This document shows, piece after piece, positions 49,743-60,193 of a stretch of 64,000 nt of DNA (positions within the stretch are counted from its first letter, which is position 1; every line of letters begins with the position of its first letter). The DNA comes from Beaufortia kweichowensis (Eukaryota > Chordata > Actinopteri > Cypriniformes > Gastromyzontidae), in assembly GCA_019155185.1 (NCBI GenBank), contig CM032809.1, forward strand, positions 9,507,200-9,571,199, read 5' to 3'. The notes under the pieces are model-generated. The model did no database searches and was not told the DNA's origin. It saw only the letters and a list, made by a program, of their open reading frames with translations. A program made the translations under genes and the position numbers.

Positions 49743-50270
49743 ATGTCATCCTCCAGTGATCTAATGACTGAGGAGCTTCTGTGTTCAATCTGTCTGCATG
49801 TGTTTAATGATCCAGTCAGCACTCCATGTGGACACAACTTCTGTAAGACCTGCCTAAAAACATACTGGGACACCAATCAATACTTCAGCTGTCCAAACTG
49901 TAATGAACGATTCATTCAGAGACCTGATCTCAAGATTAATACAACACTCAGAGATCTTGTGGTTCACCATATGAAGAAACCTCCTGAGAAACAAGCTGTA
50001 GTTGTGTGTGACATCTGTGATGAAGGAAAGGCTGTGAAGTCGTGTCTGGTGTGTCAGAGCTCTTACTGTCAAACTCATCTGGAACCTCATTTGGGAGTGA
50101 CAGATTTACAGAAACACAAACTGATTGTTCCGGTGAATAATCTTCAGGATTATATATGTCAGAAACACGAGAGACCTCTGGAGCTGTTCTGTAGAGATGA
50201 TCAAACATGTGTGTGTGTGATCTGTACTGACACAGACCACAAAAATCACAAAACTGTCTTTTTAAAAGAG
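49743..50270 (+). CDS. TRIM-B exon: RING finger plus two B-boxes
   Basis: Exactly 176 codons in phase 0. C3HC4 RING 'CSICLHVFNDPVSTPCGHNF' through CPNC; B-box 1 CDICDEGKAVKSCLVCQSSY; B-box 2 with 'CRDDQTCVCVICTDTDH'. The ATG at 49743 lies two bases after the acceptor and matches the TRIM-C start. Nearly identical to the TRIM-C exon, including the following intron. Confidence 0.9.
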
Positions 50271-50616
50271 GTGAGTATGAGAAAATGTCACTTCACCCTT
50301 ATGTCATTCTGTGTGACTTTCTGTTGTGGATCATAAATGCAAAATGTTCATGCTGATCTTTTCTCTTTGCAACTAAAGCAACAGTGTCAAGTGCTATTTA
50401 AAAAAAAAAAGCAAAATAAAATTAGTTTATTCTTGTTACAGTGTATGATAACTTGTGTAAGGAGCAAAACAATTTAATCTTCTTGAGCCGAGTTTGAAAA
50501 TGTAGTTGATAATTTAGAACTTGTAGAGTGAATTATTGTTTAATTTCAGAATAACTTTAAATAAAGCACATACAATCTATACTATCATGTTTTAATTTGC
50601 TGTGTAATTATGTCAG

Positions 50617-51435
50617 TCTGAACTGCTGGAGATGATGGAGGAGAAGCAGAAAGCAGCAGCAGAACATTATGAAGATGTCATAAAACATCTGAAGAAAGAA
50701 ATCTCTGAACTGAAGAAAAGAAACTTTGATCTAGAGTTGATAGCGGAAAGGCAAATATCCGCAGAGGAACGGTATGAAAATGTTATTAAAGGTCTGAAGA
50801 GAGAAATTTTTGAACTGAAGAAGAAAAACATTGAACTGGAGATGACAGCGGAACGACAGAAAGCAGCAGAGAAACGGTATGAAAATCTTAATAAAGTTCT
50901 GGAGCAGGAGATCACTGAGCTAAGGAGTACAAACACTGAACTGGAGATGATGAAGGAGAAGCAGAAAGCAGCAGATGAACAGTATAAAGATGTCATTAAA
51001 GATCTGAAGAGGGAACTTACTGAACTGAAGGGTAGAAACACTGAGCTGGAAATGATAGTGGTGAATCAGAAAGCAGTGGAGAAATGGGAAAAATAAAGAT
51101 CTGGAGGAAGAATCTCACTTAAGGGTAGATCATTGAGCAGGAGAGAGATGAATCTGAACTGAAACAGTAGAAACATTGGAGCAGGAGATGAAAAACACTG
51201 AGCTGGAGATGTGGTGAATCAGAAAGCAGTGGAGAAACAGTATGAAAATCTCATGAATGGTCTGGAGCAGGAAAATGCTAACCTAAGAAGGAAAAACACT
51301 GAGCTGGAGATGATGGAGAAGAAGCAGAAAGCAGCAGAGAAACAGTCTGAAGATGTCATTAAAGATGTGAAGAGGAGAAACACTGAGCTGCAGGTGAAGA
51401 TCTCACACACTGAGAATAATCTCCGTTTGCAGCAG
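50617..51435 (+). CDS. TRIM-B exon: 35-residue coiled-coil repeats, interrupted by stops
   Basis: 819 bases, phase 0 at both ends. Four clean 35-residue units, each ending ELEM or similar (DLEL, IELEM, TELEM, TELEM), then a decayed stretch at about 51085-51215 with TAA and further stops, then about 1.7 clean units in the same overall frame, ending LQQ before the donor. Strong heptad pattern. Confidence 0.8.
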
Positions 51436-51786
51436 GTCTGTAGATCTCTCTCTAATCGTATTATCACACATTATAACAGTCTCTTTCATGTTTAAATGAC
51501 TTCATTGAGTTATTTTTGTTATTTACAGTTACATATATATATGTTTGTCAAATATTTTTTGTAAATGGTAATTGAACAAATATTTTTGGAGTTCACAAGA
51601 ACATAATCCTCCAAATGAAATCAGCACCAATTTATTTTCTTTAATTTTAATTTCAGATAATTAAGCAGTTTTTCGGTTCATGTTCAGAGATCTGATTTTA
51701 GATTTTATTACAGTTTGACACATTGTAGAGTTCTCTGTTGAAACTTACTCAAGATACATGTGAAATCACTGGTGTCTTTTTCTCAG

Positions 51787-51907
51787 GAAACATCAACAAA
51801 ACGAATGTTCTGTTTAGTTGTTATTGGGGGATGTCTCTTGCTTGTCTCTTGTCTCTTGCTTCTGTTGTGGATTGAAAATCACAATATTAGGCAACACTAT
51901 GAAGCAG
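51787..51907 (+). CDS. TRIM-B exon: transmembrane-like helix
   Basis: In frame: ETSTKR then FCLVVIGGCLLLVSCLLLLL, WI, and ENHNIRQHYEA. One hydrophobic run of about 22 residues with a basic residue before it. The TRIM-C counterpart keeps both hydrophobicity and the NIRQ.YEA end despite different residues. Confidence 0.8.
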
Positions 51908-52102
51908 GTAGGTAAAGAAAATAAACTGTACATAGTTTAATTTGCAGACAACAATTAGTTTTTCATTTTCAATATTTTTATAAGAATATTTGAAGAAATC
52001 AAATTATTTAATTCTGTGTAGATTAAGTTGTATGTAGGTTAACTGGTTCTCACTATAAATATAGCCATAGAAGCTGGAATGGCCTTAATAAATAAATAAA
52101 TA

Positions 52103-53352
52103 CAAACCCGATTCCAAAAAAGTTGGGACACTGTACAAATTGTGAATAAAAAAGGAATGCAATAATTTACAAATCTCATAAACTTATATTTTATTCACAA
52201 TAGAATATAGATAACATATCAAATGTTGAAAGTGAGACATTTTGAAATGTCATGCCAAATATTGGCTCATTTTGGATTTCATGAGAGCTACACATTCCAA
52301 AAAAGTTGGGACAGGTAGCAATAAGAGGCCAGAAAAGTTAAATGTACATATAAGGAACAGCTGGAGGACCAATTTGCAACTTATTAGGTCAATTGGTAAC
52401 ATCTCAGAGTGGCAGTGTCTCTCAGAAGTCAAGATGGGCAGAGGATCACCAATTCCCCCAATGCTGTGGCAGAAAATAGTGGAGCAATATCAGAAAGGAG
52501 TTTCTCAGAGAAAAATTGCAAAGAGTTTGAAGTTATCATCATCTACAGTGCATAATATCATCCAAAGATTCAGAGAATCTGGAACAATCTCTGTGCGTAA
52601 GGGTCAAGGCCGGAAAACCATACTGGTTGCCCGTGATCTTCTGGAATGCTACTGTAATGGAAATCACAACATGGGCTCAGGAGTACTTCCAGAAAACATT
52701 GTCGGTGAACACAATCCACCGTACCATTCGCCGTTGCCGGCTAAAACTCTATAGGTCAAAAAAGAAGCCATATCTAAACATGATTGTGGCAAAGTGGCAA
52801 AGTGGAAAACTGTTCTGTTGTCAGACAAATCAAAATAAGTTCTTTTTGGAAAACTGGGACGCCATGTCATCCGGACTAAAGAGGACAAGGACAACCCAAG
52901 TTATCAGCTCTCAGTTCAGAAGCCTGCATCTCTGATGGTATGGGGACTGAAATGGCCAGCATGTAGTCCAAATCTTTCACCCATAGAAAACATTTGGCGC
53001 ATCATAAAGAGGAAGATGCGACAAAGAAGACCGTTGGGACATATTCCTATTCCTAAACTTGATCAACTTGTCTCCTCAGTCCCCAGATGTTTGCAGACTG
53101 TTATAAAAAGAAGAGGGGATGCCACACAGTGGTAAACATGGCCTTGTCCCTTTTTTTAGATGTGTTGATGCCATGAAATTGAAAATCAACTTATTTTTCC
53201 CTTAAAATGATACGTTTTCTCAGTTTAAACATTTGATATGTCATCTATGTTGAATTGTGAATAAAATATAAGTTTATGAGATTTGTAAATTATTGCATTC
53301 TGTTTTTATTCACAATTTGTACAGTGTTCCAACTTTTTTGGAATCGGATTTG
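52103..53352 (+). mobile_element. Tc1/mariner-type DNA transposon, defective, in the TRIM-B intron
   Basis: 1250 bases flanked by TA on both sides (52101-52102 and 53353-53354). Terminal inverted repeats begin CAAACCCGATTCCAAAAAAG on the left and CAAATCCGATTCCAAAAAAG on the right, about 2 mismatches in 50, and inverted similarity continues for about 130 bases. A transposase remnant runs on the + strand from about 52434 to 53135: an N-terminal helix-turn-helix ('QRKIAKSLKLSSSTVHNIIQ'), a frame change near 52650, then a large internal deletion joining SLMVWG to WPACSPNLSPIENIW, which removes the middle of the DDE catalytic domain. It cannot make active transposase. Confidence 0.92.
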
Positions 53353-53639
53353 TACATTTGTGTGCACATTGATCAGAGAGAAAAATGGTGTGAATCATTA
53401 ATATAAGCTTAAAATTGCATATGTAAATGTTTGTCAGAGATGTAATGATGTTTTATTGTCATTTGTTTGTACAGAATTGAAGAGGATGAAGCATAGAATG
53501 AATGAGAATGAAGGAATCTTCACTCCTATATTACATTTCCTCCAGTGCATTTACAGGTATTTATCTAGCACTGCAAAACATTGTAAACTTAGGAAAGCAC
53601 TTCTTAGTACTATTGTTGCCGCTTCTGATGTGTCGCTTC

Positions 53640-53700
53640 ATTGTCTCCTAATGTTTATAAGTCGCTTTGGATAAAAGCGTCAGCTAAATGCCTAAATGTA
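53640..53700 (+). repeat. teleost repeat tail
   Basis: 'agtcgctttggataaaagcg' then 'tcagctaaatgcctaaatgta', the cleanest copy of this tail in the window. Confidence 0.6.
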
Positions 53701-54509
53701 TTCCTTTTGTTTTGAAAGTTTGATGAAATAATTGTTTAAAACATTTTTTCCCAAACTGTAAAATATTTAAATTTATAGCTTCTTGCCATCTTATTTTTTT
53801 AAGATAAGTTTTTCTGTGGTACACTTGAACAACCCTGACGTAAAATAACTGATAAACAGCACATAATCTGTCAGTGGCAGAGTCAGAGAAGTTGATATGG
53901 ATCACCATGTGATTTTCAAAAACAGAGAGAGAATGACCATGAGGGAGGATGACATGTCCACCTCTTATAATGTATGCCATGCACAAACTCATTGTACACT
54001 CATTGAGTCATTGCAGAACAACCCTCCCAGCACCATGTTGTACTACACTGCAATCTCTGCATATGTTGCTCTTAATATTATTTATCATATACAAAAATTG
54101 CTCCAGACCAGACATTTCCTCCCAAGAAAATACAAAGAAGCTTGCATTTACTTCCAGGTTAGGTTTGTTAGATTGTAAATATTGTGCACTTTATGGCATC
54201 CTCATATTTGATAATGTGATATTTTGATTACTACACTATGTTAGTATTAGCAAAAATTAGCAATTAAGTATAATTTAAATAAATAAATGTATGACAGGGA
54301 TGTGAGAATGTTTTCTTGTCATTAGTCTGTACAGAGTAGACGTGTATGAAGCAGAATGAAGGTACAGTGTGTCATCTGCTCTCTTCACTCATACACTACA
54401 ATACTTTACATTTATATACTGACAGATTGTTGTATATATTGTATGTATGTGTTACAGTTTAAGTGTTTGTATTGTGAAGTTATGATTCATATTCTCTGAT
54501 CTCTTTCAG

Positions 54510-54970
54510 TGGATGTGAATCTGGATCCTGATACAGCTTTCCCTAAACTTTTCCTGTCCAATGATCAGAAACAAGTGAGACATGAAGACATATGGCTTAA
54601 TCTCCCACATTTCTCAAAGAGATATAACTCTTTTAATGTCCTGGGAAATGAAGGATTCTCATCAAGGCGATTTTATTATGAGGTTCAGGTAAAGGGAAAG
54701 ACTGGCTGGGTTTTAGGAGTGGCCAGAGAATCTGCTAACCGGAAGGGAGATTTTACACTGGCACCGGTGAATGGATTCTGGACTGTCTCTCTGAATGGGA
54801 ATGAATATTTAGCTCATCCACAGAAGGTTGGTGGATTATAAGGAGGGTTTGGTCTCATTTTATGATGTGGATTCCAGATCTCATATTTACTCTTTCACTG
54901 GTCAATATTTTACTGAGAAACTTTATCCAGTTTTTAACCCATATAATAATTATCAAGGTAAAAACTGATC
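54510..54970 (+). pseudogene. TRIM-B PRY/SPRY exon, frameshifted
   Basis: Opens VDVNLDPDTAFPKLFLSNDQ and keeps 'FSSRRFYYEVQVKGKTGWVL' and GFWTVSLNGNEYLAH, then jumps to PQKVGGL-stop at 54841. Compared with TRIM-C it lacks about 12 codons and then 8 more bases. The downstream GLVSFYDVDSRSHIYSFTGQ coding sequence survives out of frame. Confidence 0.85.
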
Positions 54971-54999
54971 ATCACACCTGTCTATTACAATAAATAATT

Positions 55000-56210
55000 T
55001 ACAATCCAAATATAAATTCTAGAAACTAGACAATACTTTACAAAAAACATGTTTTTAATAACATATAGACTTATCTACCTAATATATGCTAATGGTGTAA
55101 TTACAGGTTTTATTTTAGATGTTTCAGTGTGATATTTGGAAGTGTTCCGTAAATTAATAAAAATCATATTTGGTGGTATTGTGGTCTTGTGATCAGTAGC
55201 TAGAAGGTAATATCACTGGATCTTTAGATCTTTTGTGGCATAGATCGAAATGACCAATCAGAACTGGCAGCAAAAGCCTGAGCTCTATGTTCCTTGGCTA
55301 TAGACGATTGTCACTCACCTTTAGTGAGACCAATTAATATCTCCGTTTCAAAGTGAGTCACACCCATTGAATGTATGAAGAGACGAGGGAAAATTAACAA
55401 AGCGCAAATTTATTTTGAAAAAGTATTTGCAGTTGACTGGCTTTAAGTTAGTAATTTGTGATGCCGTTAAAACGATCACATTCTGCAACGACTTTCATGA
55501 AAAAATAATTTGTACACCTGTTCATTTTGAGCTTAAAAGAACTTAAACGAGCGTTTTGAAACGTCACACACTACGCGCACGCACAATAACGTTGTTACAG
55601 AAGCTGACTAACTTTGTGCTTTTGGTCATTTGTCTCTTTCAGTTGTACTAGCAGTTAATATATAGTTCAGATATAGTATATATAGTAATGTATTAAATAT
55701 CATTGTGTTTGAATTAAGAATTGGTGCAAAATGACTAATGTAATGCAATACAAACAAAATCCAAAAGATCCAAAAGATTTCCATATTTTTTTGAAGAAAA
55801 TTAATCTCTGAATGTCACGTGGTTATCGACATTAAAAACTATCAGTACAGAATGCGATATGTTTGATTTGTCAAAAGTATTGCAGTTTACGATCTAGTTG
55901 CTTTCCTCTTTTATTTTTAAAACATTTTCATAGTGATGGATATGAAGTGATATCTAGCAATGCACTTGAGATGAAAATGAAATGAAAACCAATTACATTT
56001 CTTACATTACCATTTCTTACTATTACAAATGTTTTCCTTAGATTGTAAAATTAGCATGGTTTTAGAACTGTATATTATAGTTTAGAATATCAGTTTTTAT
56101 ATTTGTAAACTGACATTGAAAAGTTGTAATGAAATATATTTCATATAGAAAAATGTTGTGTGTTTATTTGCCCTTTAAAAAAGGGTAGGGCCACTACTGG
56201 AAACACTAAA
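55000..56210. other. spacer between TRIM-B and TRIM-C
   Basis: AT-rich with a few CpGs near 55440-55590. No coding or repeat structure recognised. Confidence 0.5.
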
Positions 56211-56281
56211 ACATCTGGTTTTTAGGTATGTGAGGATCAGCAGACTATTTCTTCAGTGATTTTAAGAGTTTAGTGAGCACA

Positions 56282-56299
56282 GTTGATACTCACTCACAG
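56282..56299 (+). other. non-coding first exon end of TRIM-C
   Basis: 'gttgatactcactcacag' followed by gtaagtg, matching the TRIM-B exon. The ISRE present at TRIM-B is not seen here; only a degenerate 'ggaaacactaaaac' lies about 80 bases upstream. Confidence 0.5.
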
Positions 56300-56803
56300 G
56301 TAAGTGACAGAAATATAATACAGATTGTGCTGAACAGATTTATAATGTTAAAGATCTGGTTATATAAGCTACTATGACAAACTGAATTTGGACAGAAGCA
56401 GGTTAAATGACAATAAAGTTGTACAATTATTTGTTAAATATGTGGCTTACATGCCAGTTAGATCACAGTACAAATACAATTTTATTTGTGCTAAACCTAA
56501 ACTGTGAATAATGATAAGCGTTTGTCATGTTTTAGAAAGGAGATATTTTCAAGAAACCCAGCAAACCACAAGAGCAGGTGTGTGTCTGCATCATTACTGC
56601 AGGTAATTCATGTGAATCAGCTGTAACTCTGTCTGATATACAATGATGATGTTATAATAGACATTATTCTCAGTAAACATGTCACTTATACAACCATGAA
56701 AACAAAACTAAGTGAGCAGCTTGAGCATGAAAGATAATGTGCTGGGCAAATATAATTTTTAAATAGACTGTTTCATCATTAAACTCCCTTTTACATTCAT
56801 CTT

Positions 56804-56822
56804 CTATATATATATATATATA
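56804..56822. repeat. (TA)n microsatellite
   Basis: A short run of alternating TA. Confidence 0.8.
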
Positions 56823-57108
56823 TCTTTGTCGATCCTATATAAACAATTCAATCAACCAGTCAGATTGAAGGATTAGGTTTAGGGTCTGTTAGGTTTAGGA
56901 CTTTCATACCATTCTTGCTAATGGATTATTTCTCTCTGTTTTTATGGTTCAGGTTACTTTCCATTACCAGAAATGTTTATCCAGAAACACAAAATCACAG
57001 TAATCTTTTTGCAAAATAGGGAGGTTTGGGGCTTCGGGTGAGGGCAAAAGTTTAAAACAGACTAAAACTTCTGGTTTACAAGTATGTGGAAATACCAGTA
57101 ACATCAGT

Positions 57109-57124
57109 GAGACTAAGTGAAACT
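57109..57124 (+). promoter_or_regulatory. ISRE-like site before the TRIM-C RING exon
   Basis: GAGACTAAGTGAAACT aligns to the TRIM-B ISRE with a two-base insertion, which spoils the GAAANNGAAA spacing. It may be a decayed or alternative IRF site. Confidence 0.35.
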
Positions 57125-57278
57125 AGCTTGATGAATACCAACGTTGAGATGTACTGGTACTGTTTCCCTCTTTTCACCCTGTGCTTTCTGTCATATATGT
57201 ATATTGTACTGTAAAAAAAACTTTTTTTGTACAAAAACCTTACTGAACTTTAGTGATATATTAACATCATTTTCAGGT

Positions 57279-57804
57279 ATGGCAGCCTTTAGTGATCCAA
57301 TGAGAGAGAGGATTCTGTGTTCAATCTGTCTGGATGTGTTTAATGATCCAGTCAGCACTCCATGTGGACACAACTTCTGTAAGACCTGCCTAAAAACATA
57401 CTGGGACACCAATCAATACTTCAGCTGTCCAAACTGTAATGAACGATTCATTCAGAGACCTGATCTCAAGATTAATACAACACTCAGAGATCTTGTGTTT
57501 CACCATATGAAGAAACCTCCTGAGAAACAAGCTGTAGTTGTGTGTGACATCTGTGATGAAGGAAAGGCTGTGAAGTCGTGTCTGGTGTGTCAGAGCTCTT
57601 ACTGTCAAACTCATCTGGAACCTCATTTGAGATGGATAAATTTACAGAAACACAAACTGATTGTTCCAGTGAATAATCTTCAGGATTATATATGTCAGAA
57701 ACATAAGAGACCCCTGGAGCTGTTCTGTAGAGATGATCAGACATGTGTGTGTGTGATCTGTACTGACACAGACCACAAAAATCACAAAACTGTCTTTTTT
57801 TGAG
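57279..57804 (+). CDS. TRIM-C exon: RING finger plus two B-boxes
   Basis: The ATG lies two bases after the acceptor. C3HC4 RING 'CSICLDVFNDPVSTPCGHNF', B-box 1 and B-box 2 all keep their metal ligands. Ends ...KTVFF-TGA inside a seven-T run where TRIM-B has TTTTTAAAAGAG. Confidence 0.9.
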
Positions 57805-60154
57805 GTGAGTATGAGAAAATGTCACTTCACCCTTATGTCATTCTGTGTGACTTTCTGTTGTGGATCATAAATGCAAAATGTTCATGCTGATCTTTTCTCT
57901 TTGCAACTAAAGCAACAGTGTCAAGTGCTATTTTAAAAAAAAGCAAAATAAAATTAGTTTATTCTTGTTACAGTGTATGATAACTTGTGTGAGGAGCAAA
58001 ACAATATTTTAAGTTTTATTGCCTAATAAAACATCTCCTTCAAAAACTTCTTTAAATCTTCTTTACTCATGTATACATATTCTAATTCAGCGTGTCATGA
58101 TAGTGGGACACACAAGAACCAACTTGTTTTTAACAAATCTTCTTGAGCCGAGTTTGAAAATGTAGTTGGTATAGGGTGAATTATTGTTTAATTTCAGAAT
58201 AACTTTGAATAAAGCACATACAAAACAAATCAAGATGATTCAAGACATTTAGCAGAACTCAGAAGAGTGACTTCTAAAAGAGTTGATGAAGTTCAATGTT
58301 TAATGTAGTCTATCATGTTTTAATTTGCTGTGTAATTATGTCAGTCTGAACTGCTGGAGATGATGGAGGAGAAGCCGAAAGCAGCAGCAGAACAGTATGA
58401 GGATGTCACAAAACATCTGAAGAAAGAAATCTCTGAACTGAAGAAAACAAACTTTGATCTAGAGCTGACAGCGGAAAGGCAAATATCCGCAGAGGAACGG
58501 TATGAAAATGTTATTAAAGGTCTGAAGAGGGAAATTATTGAACTGAAGAAGAGAAACACTGAACTGGAGATGATGGAGAAGAAGCAGAAAGCAGCAGATG
58601 AACAGTATAAAGATGTCATTAAAGATCTGAAGAGGGAGCTTACTGAACTGAAGGGTAGAAACACTGAGGAAATGATAGTGGTGAATCAGAAAGCAGAGGA
58701 GAAACAGTATGAAAATCTCATGAATGGTCTGGAGCAGGAAAATGCTAACCTAAGAAGGAAAAACACTGAGCTGGAGATGATGGAGAAGAAGCAGAAAGCA
58801 GCAGAGAAACAGTCTGAAGATGTCATTAAAGATCTGAAGAGGAGAAACACTGAGCTGCAGGTGAAGATCTCACACACTGAGAATAATCTCCATCTGCAGC
58901 AGGTCAGGAGATCTCTCTCTCATCATCATACTGTGTAACAGTTTGTTTCATGTTCAAAGAGACATTTGAGTTTTTCCTTATATTTACAGTCAGATGTTTC
59001 TATTTTGGCAAATGTTTTTATTCAAAGTGACTTTATATCAGTTTGTGTGTTCTGTCCTAATTGAATACATGACTTTGGGGTTCCCAATAACATATTCCAC
59101 CAATTGAGATTGTTTAAATACAGCATCAACATTGTCTTGGAAGTTTCTCAGAGATATAAAATACAAAAATAAGGCAACTGCTGACAGATAATAAGAACAC
59201 AAACAGTTTAATTCAAGTAGATAGTATTTACTTTCATTTCTCAGATAATAAAGAGGTGTTTCAGTTCATATTGACAGATTTTGACTGTAGACTTGATTTT
59301 GGGCAAATCTCATTACAGTTTAAGACGTTGTTGAGTTCTTAAAACACAAGATTCATGTGAAATCACTGGTGTCTTTTTCTCAGGAAAAACATCAACAAGA
59401 ATTAAGACAACAGCAAAAGTCTTCACCTGAGAGTTGTTGTACATGTATGTGGTGGATAATCGTTGTTATTGGGGGATCTTTCCTGTTTGGGTTGCTTGCT
59501 TGTTTTGTCGAGGATCACAACATTAGGCAACGCTATGAAGCTGGTATGTAAAGATACACTGTGAAGAGTTTAAAAGTACTTTGGATGTATTGTCAAACTT
59601 TTAATTAGTTTAGTAAAGGAACCACATTATTGGGATATTGTCTCAGGTTTTGTAAGATGACAAATATGCTAAATATTCTTTGCTCTAATAGTCATCTTTC
59701 CAGAAGTAAAAATTAGACTTTATAGAGAAGATTTATAGAGAAGATTCTAAATTAAAGGAAAACAGAAAATAAAGAAATCAAAAGAGCAAATTTGATAAAA
59801 TGCATATGATCCTTCATTCCTTTATTGTTTTGGAAATTGAAAAAAAACTATTTTTGCTCAAATTGTAAAATATTTACAATATGCCTCATTTATAGTTTCT
59901 TGCCATCTTTTTTGACTTGGAGTTATTTCTTTCTGTGGTTCTCTTAAACAATGCACAAGAAGCTTACATTTGCTTTCCGATCCTAAAAAGATTTTGTCAC
60001 AACTACAACGTGAAAAGACATGGTGGCTTTTGATTAAAAGGGCTCATTAATTATTCAAAACACATTTGCTTTAAATCAGAAAACAAAAAGTGGTAGAATA
60101 GAGAAAATATCATTAACCTATGATATATGAAACGTCCTCACAAATATATTGACA

Positions 60155-60193
<39 letters not shown>

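Larger units (their letters stand above)
49743..54990 (+). pseudogene. TRIM-B: TRIM protein gene with RING, B-boxes, coiled coil, membrane helix and PRY/SPRY; carries several lesions
   Basis: RING-type E3 ubiquitin ligase family, bloodthirsty/finTRIM-like group of fish. Exons: 49743-50270 (RING, two B-boxes), 50617-51435 (coiled coil), 51787-51907 (membrane helix), a 9-residue exon at about 54338-54361, and PRY/SPRY from 54510. Lesions seen: an in-frame TAA at 51094-51096 inside a decayed coiled-coil unit; TAG in place of TGG in the 9-residue exon; and in the SPRY exon loss of the segment between AH and PQK plus an 8-base deletion, causing a stop at 54839-54841. Sequence after that stop (to about 54970) still matches TRIM-C. 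A Tc1 element sits in the intron at 52103-53352. A product ending at 51096, with RING, B-boxes and about 160 coiled-coil residues, would still be possible. Confidence 0.8.

Noticed and set aside
50667..51041. 124-residue minus-strand Ser/Phe-rich frame
   Set aside because: Shadow of the repeated coiled coil; its periodicity just mirrors the 105-bp units.
50632..58902. CRISPR-like array
   Set aside because: The 105-bp repeats are coding, contiguous and without spacers; the genome is eukaryotic.
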